A DNA stretch of 64,000 nucleotides from Brevibacillus ruminantium (GTDB taxonomy: Bacteria > Bacillota > Bacilli > Brevibacillales > Brevibacillaceae), in the NCBI RefSeq assembly GCF_023746555.1, contig NZ_CP098755.1, positions 2,615,001-2,679,000 on the forward strand. Reading direction: 5' to 3'. Shown here piece by piece: positions 9,222 through 17,590 of this stretch. The translations under genes and the position numbers were made by a program. Position 1 is the first letter of the stretch. Every line of letters starts with the position of its first letter. Below the pieces are notes generated by a model, which was given only the letters and a program-made list of their open reading frames with translations, made no database searches and was not told the origin of the DNA.

Positions 9222-9244
9222 CGAACGAAATCAATCGAATCTGC

Positions 9245-9282
9245 AAGCGAGCCGCGAGTAAGGTAGCGGCTCGCTTATTTAA
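9245..9282 (+). terminator. Terminator after the 38-residue gene
   Basis: Stem AAGCGAGCCGC (9245-9255) pairs with GCGGCTCGCTT (9266-9276), then ATTTAAT. Confidence 0.8.
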
Positions 9283-9320
9283 TGAGAAAACAGGAGGGCG
9301 GTTTGCTACTTTGAACCAAT

Positions 9321-9436
9321 CCCGCAACCTTGTAGCGATACTGCAACCTTGTGGTGATACTGTTGCTTTGTAGTAAATCTGCTGCTTTGCGGGTCATTTG
9401 ATTGCTTTGCTTTGGATTTGCTGCCTTGCAGGTGTA
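9321..9436. repeat. Imperfect ~19-bp tandem repeat, six copies
   Basis: Units with core CTGC(A/T)(A/G)C(C/T)TTG start near 9321, 9341, 9360, 9379, 9398 and 9418, with a spacing of 19-20 bp. The first two units are nearly identical (CGCAACCTTGTAGCGATA and TGCAACCTTGTGGTGATA). The array ends about 20 bp before the promoter of the 9519 operon. Confidence 0.7.
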
Positions 9437-9455
9437 CAGGCCTCCCGGCAAGATG

Positions 9456-9464
9456 TGCTATAAT
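9456..9464 (+). promoter_or_regulatory. Extended -10 promoter of the tenI-thiE operon
   Basis: TGCTATAAT (9456-9464) is a perfect extended -10, with no good -35, 55 bp before the ATG at 9519. Confidence 0.55.
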
Positions 9465-9518
9465 ATGCTGAGTTTCCTGAGCAGGATTTGCCTGCTTTTG
9501 CAGCTTGGAGGGGAAAAA

Positions 9519-9881
9519 ATGACTGAATCTATACAGGATGCACAACCAATTACGCTGTCCACGCAGGCTTTCTTGATCCTGTGCCGGATGCTGGATGGCT
9601 TTTACGATGATTTGCGCAAGCATGAACAGGTAGGCGAGATGGTGGAATCGATCGCTGACATTCTGCTGGCGGGCGTGCAGAAGCTGGAGGAGCAAGTTCA
9701 AAAGCCAAAGAAGGTAACCTTACCGTTGACCTTGCCTCAAGCTTTTTTCTTGCGCAGATTGGTGTCTGAGTTGATTGCCAGAGCGCCGCAAGACCAAGAT
9801 TCCAAAACAGCGGAGTGGCTTCAGGAGTGTCTGGCAGCACTGTCGGGAGGCGGAGATCAGCATGCGGCCAGCCTGTCCTGA
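9519..9881 (+). CDS. Hypothetical helical protein, first gene of a tenI-thiE operon
   Basis: 120 residues; the ATG at 9519 follows TTGGAGGGG. Predicted all-helical: two helix blocks (residues ~13-48 and ~60-105) with conserved-looking hydrophobic positions, no membrane segment, no known motif. Its last 20 bases overlap the next gene, so it is translated with the thiamin genes. I do not recognise the family. Confidence 0.7.
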   Translation: MTESIQDAQPITLSTQAFLILCRMLDGFYDDLRKHEQVGEMVESIADILLAGVQKLEEQVQKPKKVTLPLTLPQAFFLRRLVSELIARAPQDQDSKTAEWLQECLAALSGGGDQHAASLS

Positions 9882-10494
9882 ACTGCATGTCATCACCAGC
9901 GGGCGGCATGAGCGGGACCACGTTCTGCGGATGGCGGAAGCGGCCAATAAGGGCGGCATGACGTACTTGCACATACGTGAAAAGCATCGGACCGCACAAG
10001 AAATTGCGGAGTGGGTGGAGGCGCTGGCAGGGATTATTCCGCGCGTCCAGATTATCGTCAATGATCGGGTCGATGTGGCAGCCGCATACGGTTGTGGTGG
10101 GTCCCACCTCGCTTATCACAGTTTATCGCCGGAAGCAGCAAGGCGAATTTTGCGGTCGAACCAACTGATTGGCCGTTCCGTTCATTCTTTGGAGGAAGCC
10201 TGCTTGGCTGCCGAGCAGGGGGCGGATTACCTGTTGTATGGACATATTTTTGCCAGCGGGTCTAAACCAGGGCTTGCGCCAAGAGGGACGGAAGAGCTCC
10301 GTACGATCGTTTCAAGGGTTGACATACCGGTTATCGGCCTTGGCGGAATACGGCCTGAACTTGTACCCCAAGTGATGGGAGCGGGATGCAAGGGGATCGC
10401 TGTATTGTCCGGCATCACAGATGCGGAGGATTATTATAAGGCCGCCCGAGCCTATCGAGAAGCACTGGATCACTGGGAGGAGAATACGGGATGA
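9862..10494 (+). CDS. tenI: Thiazole tautomerase / thiamine-phosphate-synthase-like TenI protein
   Basis: 210 residues; the ATG at 9862 follows GGGAGGCGGAG and lies inside the end of the previous gene. A TIM-barrel of the ThiE/TenI family: MTYLHIREKHRTAQEI, IIVNDRVDVAAAYGCGGSHL, IGRSVHSLEEA, GADYLLYGHIFASGSKPG, PVIGLGGI. The loop patterns, with IREK rather than QLRxK and HL in place of HxGQ, favour TenI over a true ThiE. TenI aromatises the thiazole intermediate of thiamin synthesis. It overlaps thiE by 4 bp (ATGA). Confidence 0.82.
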   Translation: MRPACPELHVITSGRHERDHVLRMAEAANKGGMTYLHIREKHRTAQEIAEWVEALAGIIPRVQIIVNDRVDVAAAYGCGGSHLAYHSLSPEAARRILRSNQLIGRSVHSLEEACLAAEQGADYLLYGHIFASGSKPGLAPRGTEELRTIVSRVDIPVIGLGGIRPELVPQVMGAGCKGIAVLSGITDAEDYYKAARAYREALDHWEENTG

Positions 10495-11171
10495 GAGATC
10501 GTGAGAAATTGCGGCAAAAGCTGGGTGTTTATTTCGTCGTCGGCAGTCAAGACTGCGGCTATTCTGCAGAGATGACGCTTGCGATCGCGGAGCAAGCTTT
10601 GCAAGGAGGCGCCGGTAGCTTGCAACTGCGTGATAAAGGCAGCCGGTTAAACCAGGCAGAGAAAGTGCAATTGGGTCAAGAAATGAAGAAGCTTGCCGCG
10701 GCCTATCATGCGCTTTTTTTCGTGAATGATGATGTAGATCTGGCGATTACACTAGATGCGGACGGGGTTCATGTCGGCCAGGAGGACATGTCACTTGATG
10801 CGGTGCGCGAGCGTGTCGGGGAAGCGATGTACATCGGCGTATCGGCTGGTACAGTGGAAGAAGCGTTGGAAGCGCAGAGAGGCGGTGCCGATTGTATTGG
10901 AGTCGGAGCGATGTATGCCACCTCTTCCAAGGCAGATGCTGGAGAACCGATTGGCCCTGTCGGTTTGAAGCAGATTCGTGAGGCAGTAGGCGGTTCACTG
11001 CCCATCGTAGGCATCGGCGGCATTACGCTGGGGAATGCATCTGCTGTTCTGTCCGCGGGTGCAGATGGAGTCGCGGTGATCAGTGCAATCAGCAGAGCGG
11101 TTTCTCCTGAGTCGGCAGCACGCGAACTGAACAAATTGGTAGAAAACACCAGGCACTTTCATTCACGCTAA
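10491..11171 (+). CDS. thiE: Thiamine-phosphate synthase
   Basis: 226 residues. Joins hydroxymethylpyrimidine diphosphate to thiazole phosphate. Motifs: SLQLRDKGS, FFVNDDVDLAITLDADGVHV then GQEDM, IGVSAGTVEEA, GADCIGVGAMYATSSK and PIVGIGGI, all in ThiE order; length normal. Its start overlaps the stop of tenI, indicating translational coupling. No THI-box riboswitch is visible upstream of the operon. Confidence 0.9.
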   Translation: MRDREKLRQKLGVYFVVGSQDCGYSAEMTLAIAEQALQGGAGSLQLRDKGSRLNQAEKVQLGQEMKKLAAAYHALFFVNDDVDLAITLDADGVHVGQEDMSLDAVRERVGEAMYIGVSAGTVEEALEAQRGGADCIGVGAMYATSSKADAGEPIGPVGLKQIREAVGGSLPIVGIGGITLGNASAVLSAGADGVAVISAISRAVSPESAARELNKLVENTRHFHSR

Positions 11172-11227
11172 TACGTATTTTACTGGAGATAGACCGGGAG
11201 CTGAACCTGGCGTGGGAGGTGGAACAG

Positions 11228-12142
11228 ATGAAACAACGCATTTATCGGATTGGTTATGAGTGGGTAAGCAAAAGAGAGCTTCTGGAGCGGCTGCAGCTTC
11301 TCGATTGTGCCTTGGTTGAACATAAAAGACTCGTGCCTGACACCCCACCAACGGATGCGGAAATGGTGCAGCCGGAGGATGAGCGTCATGCGGTACTGGT
11401 ACGTTTTCAAAAAAGGCCGAGCGAATGGATCACGTTTAATGGACTGTACGAAATTTTATCAAGGGAACCCATTCCCTGGATCGATTCTCCTCTTGAGTAT
11501 CATCTGTTCGGAACAGAGCTGATTCCAGGCAATCTTCGCCGCGAAAGAGCGCCGCAGGCACGGATTCCTGCCCGCACAAAGCTGCAGGTAGCAGCGATCC
11601 GTCAGGATACCGTCTTTGTAACGGTGCCAGGACACCCTTCGCGACGGTATGAAATGTCCATCGCTCACGCCCGTTTTGCCAAAGACCATCCGACCGAGCT
11701 TGAGCTAAAATTGCAAGTCTATGCGTTTCCGCCGCGTCAGGATATTTTGGTGGATTGGCTGCTTCAGGAGGGGCGCAAATCGGGCATCATTACGAGACCA
11801 AATTCAGAGCGGGTGGAGCGATCAGCCTTTCAGGTGTGGGATGAGGTGCGACAGGAGTACGGGATCAGTGTCAGTGCAGCTCTCCTGGCCATCAAGCAGG
11901 CGTTGATCGTGCTGGATCGCGCCGGAGTGGAAGCGGACTTTCCCTACCCGATCTACGAGCAGTCGGATCTATCGCTGTCGAGTGAGGATGAGCGGGATGC
12001 TTTTTACTCCTACCACGCAGTTCGCTGCTCTATTGCCGCAGTGGCCTCTCTTCTGACTACAGACCCGTCGGACCCGCTGCAAGATATACTGTTACTGGAC
12101 ATTATGCTGGAACAGCAAGTAAACCGCAGACGTGATCAATAG
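11228..12142 (+). CDS. Hypothetical protein, ~304 residues
   Basis: The ATG at 11228 is preferred: GGGAGGTGG lies 5 bp upstream and overlaps an alternative GTG at 11219. Soluble, mixed alpha/beta, no signal peptide or membrane segment. A middle part (ARTKLQVAAIRQDTVFVTVPGHPSRRYEM) reads like a small beta-barrel; the C-terminal third is helical. No catalytic motif recognised. Its stop codon lies in the loop of the terminator that follows. Confidence 0.75.
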   Translation: MKQRIYRIGYEWVSKRELLERLQLLDCALVEHKRLVPDTPPTDAEMVQPEDERHAVLVRFQKRPSEWITFNGLYEILSREPIPWIDSPLEYHLFGTELIPGNLRRERAPQARIPARTKLQVAAIRQDTVFVTVPGHPSRRYEMSIAHARFAKDHPTELELKLQVYAFPPRQDILVDWLLQEGRKSGIITRPNSERVERSAFQVWDEVRQEYGISVSAALLAIKQALIVLDRAGVEADFPYPIYEQSDLSLSSEDERDAFYSYHAVRCSIAAVASLLTTDPSDPLQDILLLDIMLEQQVNRRRDQ

Positions 12143-12157
12143 GGTCTGCGGTTTTCT
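12121..12157 (+). terminator. Terminator overlapping the end of the 11228 gene
   Basis: AAACCGCAGAC (12121-12131) pairs with GTCTGCGGTTT (12144-12154); the TAG stop is in the loop. Confidence 0.75.
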
Positions 12158-12191
12158 GTGAAAGACGTGTAAACAAACAGTCATGCCCGTT

Positions 12192-12219
12192 TTGTTTTCA
12201 TCTTTTTTTCGGATATAAT
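12192..12219 (+). promoter_or_regulatory. Promoter for the HmoA-like gene
   Basis: TTGTTT (12192-12197), 16-bp spacer, TATAAT (12214-12219). Confidence 0.5.
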
Positions 12220-12255
12220 AGATCAAAGAAACTTACATAGAAGGATGTGTCGCAC

Positions 12256-12546
12256 ATGTATGTATCCATGAACCGTTTGACCGTACCGGCAGACTACCGG
12301 GAGCATTTAGAACGTGCATTCAGCCAAGGGGGAGAACGTATGAAAGAAGTCCCCGGCTTCCTGGAATTTTTGTTTCTTGCTCCGACTGAAGGTGACGAGT
12401 ACACCGTGTTTACCAAGTGGACCAGTGAACAGGACTATATCAATTGGACGCAGAGCGATGCCTTTAAACGCTCCCATGCAGGCAGCAATCCGAATAGCCC
12501 GGTCAAATCCGAGCTGCGTACCTATAACGTAAAAGCATTTGCATAG
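12256..12546 (+). CDS. Antibiotic-biosynthesis-monooxygenase-fold protein, HmoA/IsdG-like haem monooxygenase
   Basis: 96 residues. The ATG at 12256 is favoured because the AAGGATG site is too close to the upstream GTG at 12247. The catalytic trio of the IsdG family appears at the expected spacing: N6 (VSMNRLTV), W64 (YINWTQS) and H74 (FKRSHAG), with PGFLEFLFL on the dimer strand. Such enzymes open haem to release iron. The N-W-H set makes a haem-degrading role likely, but a general ABM-domain role is possible. Confidence 0.8.
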   Translation: MYVSMNRLTVPADYREHLERAFSQGGERMKEVPGFLEFLFLAPTEGDEYTVFTKWTSEQDYINWTQSDAFKRSHAGSNPNSPVKSELRTYNVKAFA

Positions 12547-12550
12547 AGAA

Positions 12551-12595
12551 AAACAGCATTCGTTTGCCCATCAAGCAGGCGAATGCTGTTTCTTT
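12551..12595 (+). terminator. Terminator after the HmoA-like gene
   Basis: AAACAGCATTCG (12551-12562) pairs with CGAATGCTGTTT (12580-12591), then T-rich sequence. Confidence 0.8.
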
Positions 12596-12711
12596 ATTGA
12601 AATAAGTTGCGCAATAAACATTTTTTGCACAATTTGTAACTTGTTCATGATATGATAAGGTGAGCATGGAAAACGCTTACATGGTTACTATCCTTTGAGG
12701 GGGAAGTGAGT

Positions 12712-14475
12712 ATGAGTCGCGTAGAACCTGAATTTTCGCTCGTCCAATTACCAATTCATTTACGTGAGTTCGTGGTCGAACAGGATTACGAAAAGTACAC
12801 GCCGATCGACCATGCTGTTTGGAGATATGTGATGCGTCAAAACCATCATTATTTGGGAAAAACGGCGCATCAAGCATATCTGGAAGGTTTGCGTCTCTCC
12901 GGAATCAGCGTCGAGCGCATTCCCAATATTGCGGAAATGAACGAATGCCTTTCGACGATTGGCTGGGGGGCAGTCACCATCAACGGGTTTATCCCGGCAG
13001 TCGCCTTTTTTGATTTTCAGGCTCATCAAATATTGCCGATTGCATGTGATATCCGGCAGTACGACCATATCGCTTACACACCCGCACCTGACATCATACA
13101 TGAAGCGGCAGGTCACGCACCCATCATCCTCGACGAGAAGTACCGGGCATTTCTGAAAAAGTTTGGTGAAATCGGATCTCGCGCCCTGTCTTCTAAAGAA
13201 GATTATGAATTATATGAAGCCATTCGCTACCTTTCCATTGTGAAAGAAGATCCTGATTCAACGGAAGAGATTATCCGTCAAGCCGAGGAAGAGCTGGAGG
13301 TAAAAGCAAAGGCCGTTATCGAAGTCTCCGAAGCAAATGAACTGGCTCGGCTGTATTGGTGGACGGTGGAGTACGGGTTGATCGGCGATTGTGAAAATCC
13401 GCGTATTTACGGAGCAGGTCTTCTGTCTTCAGTGGGGGAGAGCATCAGCTGTCTGAAAGATGATGTGAAAAAGATTCCGTTTTCCCTCCAGGCTTGCATC
13501 GAGACGGATTATGACATTACCAAGCCTCAGCCGCAGCTATTTGTGTGCCGTGATTTTCAAGAGTTGATTGATGCGGTGGAGGAGTACGCCAAACGGATGG
13601 CTATATCTGTCGGGGGAACAAAAAGCTTGATACAGGCACAAAAAATGCCGCAAACGACGACAGCTGTCTACAGCTCAGGATTGCAGGTGAGTGGCAATCT
13701 GTCAGAGCTGGTATTTGACGGGGCAGGCAAAGCCGTATATCTCAAAACGGCGGGGCCAACCGCACTGGCAGTCGATGATCAGGAATTGCCCGGCCACGGA
13801 AAAGCGTATCATCAGGAAGGCTTTGGCTCTCCGATTGGTCTCTTGGCGGGAGAGAGCGTTCCGCTTGAGTGCTTCTCGGATGAGGCATTATCGGAAAAAG
13901 GGATACGGATTGACCACAAGACGTCTTTGCAGTTTGCTTCAGGCGTCATGGTTGAGGGGATCGTCCGCTATATATTGCGAGAAAAGGAACAAATCGTTCT
14001 CATTGGATTTGACCAATGCACGGTTACGTATCAGGACATGGTTCTCTTCCAGGCCGAATGGGGTCTTTACGACATGGCGGTTGGGGAACGAATTGTCTCC
14101 GTTTTCGCAGGAGCTGCAGATCGTGAAGCTTTTGCAACAGGGACGCACAAGCCTTCCGCCATCACGGCAAAACAACCGAATTATACTCCTGAACAGCTTC
14201 GGCAGCAGGAGATCTACCGAGAGGTTCGGCAGCTTCGAGAGGAGCATAAGGAGCTTGCATCGGTGACAAAACGGCTGCAAGCTTTGATCCATGAGGTGGA
14301 AGCTTCCTATCCAGAGGACTGGCTGATCCGCTTGGAAATCGTGGAGTTGCTTCTCGATTGGGGAGTCTTGGAAGGTGAACGATTCAGGCTGATGAGTCAA
14401 TTGGATGTACTTGGAGAGCAGGATTCACAGCAAAAACAATTGATTGAAAACGGTCGACGTTTACTGAACGTTTAA
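12712..14475 (+). CDS. phhA: Aromatic amino acid hydroxylase (phenylalanine 4-monooxygenase), long form
   Basis: 587 residues; the ATG at 12712 follows GAGGGGGAA. The N-terminal ~300 residues are the pterin-dependent iron hydroxylase: TPAPDIIHEAAGHAP supplies H130 and H135, and LYWWTVEYGLIG supplies E220, the 2-His-1-Glu iron site. It converts Phe to Tyr with tetrahydropterin and O2. Most bacterial enzymes end near residue 280; here a further ~280 residues follow, with beta-rich (VSGNLSELVFDGAGKAVYL) and coiled-coil (QQEIYREVRQLREEHKEL) parts. Similar long forms are known in Bacillus. The role of the extension is unknown. Confidence 0.9.
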   Translation: MSRVEPEFSLVQLPIHLREFVVEQDYEKYTPIDHAVWRYVMRQNHHYLGKTAHQAYLEGLRLSGISVERIPNIAEMNECLSTIGWGAVTINGFIPAVAFFDFQAHQILPIACDIRQYDHIAYTPAPDIIHEAAGHAPIILDEKYRAFLKKFGEIGSRALSSKEDYELYEAIRYLSIVKEDPDSTEEIIRQAEEELEVKAKAVIEVSEANELARLYWWTVEYGLIGDCENPRIYGAGLLSSVGESISCLKDDVKKIPFSLQACIETDYDITKPQPQLFVCRDFQELIDAVEEYAKRMAISVGGTKSLIQAQKMPQTTTAVYSSGLQVSGNLSELVFDGAGKAVYLKTAGPTALAVDDQELPGHGKAYHQEGFGSPIGLLAGESVPLECFSDEALSEKGIRIDHKTSLQFASGVMVEGIVRYILREKEQIVLIGFDQCTVTYQDMVLFQAEWGLYDMAVGERIVSVFAGAADREAFATGTHKPSAITAKQPNYTPEQLRQQEIYREVRQLREEHKELASVTKRLQALIHEVEASYPEDWLIRLEIVELLLDWGVLEGERFRLMSQLDVLGEQDSQQKQLIENGRRLLNV

Positions 14476-14617
14476 GAATTTTCGGAGCGGCGTGAATTAT
14501 CCAGAAAAGGATGGTCACGTCGCTTTACTTTCCTGCATGTTTATGGAATAAATATGATATGTATGTTTTTCCAAATTATGCAGTTTATGAAGTGTGAGAC
14601 AAAGGAGCCAGTATAGA

Positions 14618-16135
14618 GTGAGAAAACGAATAAGAAAACACTTATCAAGTCTGGCGCCTGGACTGGCAGCCAACACATACGATTTACTATCTGACCACAA
14701 TCGCATTTCGGCCTTGATACTAGAAGAACGCTCGTATACACTGTCTCTTTTGGAAACGTTCATTTTGGCTCTCGCGGAGTATATCGAAACAGGGGACAGG
14801 CAGAGAGTGGTGCAGCAGTCCAGGGAAATCGCATTGTTTCGCTCCAAGCAAGGCATTGCACTGGCATGTATACTGGAACGGGTACGTGTATGCCGAGACT
14901 CGTTGCTGGAACAGATTCGAAGAGATACGCACCGACTCATATTTACAGAGGAAGAACGACTGGGTTTGTATCAAATTCAAATGGACCTCTTCCAATTCGT
15001 AGATACGCTGATCGATGTGTTTATCCAAACCTACGAAGAGGATGAGGAACAGCGAAAACAGCTGGAGATGCAAGCGAATTCCTTAACCAAAGAGGACTTT
15101 TCCCAAGTGGCGGAGCAGGAGCTGGTGCAGCTTGTCCTGCAATCCACGGATATCGCCGTCCTGATCATCGATCGAAATCTGCGGATAATCGAGGCGAACT
15201 ATTCATTTGCCGAGCTTCAACAGGTGGAGAGGGCACAGATCATTGGGAAAAATATAGATGAAACATTTCGGCCCAGAGAAAACGAAAGATTCGTACAGTG
15301 GGTGATTGAAAGAGGACAATCAGGTCACTATGTGGCTGACACCAACGGGACCTTGACAACCGTCAGTACAAGCCCTATCTACCATCAGGGAGAATTATGG
15401 GGAGCGATTTCGGTTCTCCGAAATATTACAGACAGCAAGCGCTATGAGGATGAGCTGACCAAGCGCGAAGCTTTGGCTGCCGTTGGACAGCTGGCAGCTG
15501 GCATGGCTCATGAAATTCGAAATCCACTGACGTCTATCAAAGGATTTATCCAACTTTTGAAGGAACAGACTGAAAATGCGCAGAATAGCTCTTATTTTTC
15601 GGTGATATTAACGGAAATTGAAAGAATCGATGGTCTTCTGAATGATGTCCTTGTGCTGGCTCGATATCGGGACGATAAAATCAGTGCAGAGCGCTTCTTG
15701 CTGATGGACGAGGTATTGGGTGTCATACGTCTGCTTGAGCCGGAATCCAACCGGCGCGGTATTCGCTTGGAACTGGATTGGTCTGGAGATGAATGGTACA
15801 TATACGGTTTTCGTGCACGCATCAAGCAGGCAGTTCTGAATATTCTCAAGAATGCAATGGAGGCTCTGGTTATGAAGGGCTCAACCGTTCGCATCTCTGT
15901 CTATGCTTCGATCAACCAGGTGGTTTTGACTGTGGAAGATGATGGTCCGGGTCTGGAAGAAAAGGTACTGAAAAATCTATTCATCCCGTTCTACACGAAA
16001 AAACCGGACGGGACTGGCCTTGGCCTGTCCACCACACAGCGCATCATCCTGGACCACGGAGGAGAAATTTTCGCAGAGAATTCCTCTCGATTGGGAGGTG
16101 CCCGGTTTGAGGTGCGACTCCCAATCTCGAATTGA
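14618..16135 (+). CDS. Soluble PAS-domain sensor histidine kinase
   Basis: 505 residues with a GTG start at 14618, ten bases after AAAGGAG. No membrane segment. Order: helical N-terminal domain (~1-150, RsbRD/globin-sensor-like in character), PAS domain (~165-270), dimerisation/phosphoacceptor helix with H298 in GMAHEIRNPLTSIKGFIQ, and ATPase domain with N (NILKNAMEAL), DDGPGLEEKVL, FYTKKPDGTGLGLSTTQ. The arrangement resembles sporulation kinases of the KinA/KinE type. No response regulator is adjacent, so it is an orphan that may feed the Spo0 phosphorelay. Confidence 0.88.
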   Translation: MRKRIRKHLSSLAPGLAANTYDLLSDHNRISALILEERSYTLSLLETFILALAEYIETGDRQRVVQQSREIALFRSKQGIALACILERVRVCRDSLLEQIRRDTHRLIFTEEERLGLYQIQMDLFQFVDTLIDVFIQTYEEDEEQRKQLEMQANSLTKEDFSQVAEQELVQLVLQSTDIAVLIIDRNLRIIEANYSFAELQQVERAQIIGKNIDETFRPRENERFVQWVIERGQSGHYVADTNGTLTTVSTSPIYHQGELWGAISVLRNITDSKRYEDELTKREALAAVGQLAAGMAHEIRNPLTSIKGFIQLLKEQTENAQNSSYFSVILTEIERIDGLLNDVLVLARYRDDKISAERFLLMDEVLGVIRLLEPESNRRGIRLELDWSGDEWYIYGFRARIKQAVLNILKNAMEALVMKGSTVRISVYASINQVVLTVEDDGPGLEEKVLKNLFIPFYTKKPDGTGLGLSTTQRIILDHGGEIFAENSSRLGGARFEVRLPISN

Positions 16136-16304
16136 TAAAGATAAGCCAGAAAGCAGATATCGTGTAAATAACCGAGCAATTTGTTAACATAAAATTTATT
16201 ATGTAAATAAATTGGTAACGTTTTAAGGCAAAGTGCCGGTTTTACTTTTGACTGCTGGGAAGTTTCGGTACAATAAGAGTACCATTACCCCCTCGGAGGT
16301 ATAT

Positions 16305-17015
16305 ATGAGTGGAAACCTATCTGTTTTTTTAGCCTTTGGTGCTGGCTTTCTCTCTTTTATTTCGCCATGCTGCCTTCCTTTGTACCCATCTTTTGTTTCT
16401 TACATCACAGGAATTACCATGGACGAAGTCAAGAAGGGAAGAGCCGTATTTCAAAGACAGGCACTTCTCCACACCCTGTTTTTTATTCTCGGTTTCTCGA
16501 TTGTATTTATCGCTTTGGGGCTATCCACATCCTGGCTGGGAAACCTTTTTGCTTCACAAAAGGATTTAATTCGCCAGTTAGGGGGCATATTACTGGTGAT
16601 AATCGGTTTGGTCATGCTCCAAGTGTTTAAGATGGATTGGATGATGAAGACCTGGAAAGTGGACCTGAAATCACGGCCAATCGGGTATACAGGGTCCGTT
16701 TTGGTCGGCATCACGTATGCAGCCGGGTGGACGCCTTGTGTAGGACCGATCCTCTCGGGCATCATCATCCTTGGTGTGAATGACCCAGGAATGGCGCTTT
16801 CGTACACGCTGGCTTATACGGCTGGGTTTGCAATTCCTTTCTTCGCCATGACGTTCTTCATCAGCAAAGTCAAAGCGTTCATGAAGTATTCGGACCGTCT
16901 GATGAAGGTCGGGGGAGCACTGATGATTCTGTTCGGCATTTTGTTGTATACAAACAAAATGACAGATATCACCCAGGTCCTGATTAAACTGTACGGGGGC
17001 TTTACCGGATTTTAA
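16305..17015 (+). CDS. ccdA: Cytochrome c biogenesis protein CcdA
   Basis: 236 residues, six membrane helices. The ATG at 16305 follows TCGGAGG. It carries the paired cysteines that shuttle electrons across the membrane: SPCCLPLYPSF in TM1 and GWTPCVGPILSG in TM4. It keeps extracytoplasmic thioredoxins reduced for haem attachment to cytochrome c or for spore functions. The thioredoxin gene 14 bp downstream is its likely partner. Confidence 0.92.
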   Translation: MSGNLSVFLAFGAGFLSFISPCCLPLYPSFVSYITGITMDEVKKGRAVFQRQALLHTLFFILGFSIVFIALGLSTSWLGNLFASQKDLIRQLGGILLVIIGLVMLQVFKMDWMMKTWKVDLKSRPIGYTGSVLVGITYAAGWTPCVGPILSGIIILGVNDPGMALSYTLAYTAGFAIPFFAMTFFISKVKAFMKYSDRLMKVGGALMILFGILLYTNKMTDITQVLIKLYGGFTGF

Positions 17016-17029
17016 CCCGAGGTGACAAG

Positions 17030-17572
17030 ATGAAAAGACTATGGCTCGCAATCATCATAACCGTGTTCACAGGAGCGGTCATTTGGCAGCCGTCGGAGGA
17101 AACGCAAGCTGTCGAGGTCAAACAAAAGCCGGAGATTGGGTTTGCCGCTCCGCATTTTACTTTGACCGGTTTAGACCAGCAAACGTATCAGGTTGCGGGA
17201 AAACGAGAAAAACCGTTGGTCCTCAATTTTTGGGCTTCCTGGTGCGGTCCTTGCAAGATGGAAGCGCCGGATCTTCGTAAACTGCATGAAAAATATGGAC
17301 AACAGATTGACTTTTTCGGTGTGAATGTAACCAAAAACGACAGTCCAGAGGGTGCGCAGGCGTTCGTGAAGCAGTATGAGCTCGCCTTCCCGATCCCGAT
17401 GGACATCACAGGAGAAGTCGCCAACCGCTACTGGATTCAGGCATTTCCCACCACGTATCTGGTGGATCGACAAGGGATTATTCGGAAAAAAATCATCGGC
17501 ATGGTTGATGGTGCCACTCTGGAAACCGAGCTGAAACAGTTGTTGGAAGAAAAAACAGGACCGCTGCGCTAG
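17030..17572 (+). CDS. Membrane-anchored thiol-disulfide oxidoreductase (ResA/TlpA-like)
   Basis: 180 residues: N-terminal signal anchor (RLWLAIIITVFTGAVIW), then a thioredoxin fold facing outside. Active site NFWASWCGPCKMEAP with WCGPC, and the cis-Pro in QAFPTTYLVDRQG. Directly after ccdA, which should reduce it. ResA-type proteins reduce apocytochrome c haem cysteines; a StoA-like sporulation role is an alternative. Confidence 0.9.
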   Translation: MKRLWLAIIITVFTGAVIWQPSEETQAVEVKQKPEIGFAAPHFTLTGLDQQTYQVAGKREKPLVLNFWASWCGPCKMEAPDLRKLHEKYGQQIDFFGVNVTKNDSPEGAQAFVKQYELAFPIPMDITGEVANRYWIQAFPTTYLVDRQGIIRKKIIGMVDGATLETELKQLLEEKTGPLR

Positions 17573-17590
17573 TGAGGCAGCGGTCTTTTC
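17559..17590. terminator. Bidirectional terminator between convergent genes
   Basis: GACCGCTGC (17559-17567) pairs with GCAGCGGTC (17577-17585), with T runs on both strands. It serves the thioredoxin gene (+) and capA (-). Confidence 0.85.

Noticed and set aside
11172-11227. Thiamin (THI-box) riboswitch near tenI/thiE
   Set aside because: No TPP-aptamer core (CUGAGA ... ACCUGA) is visible upstream of 9519 or between the genes.
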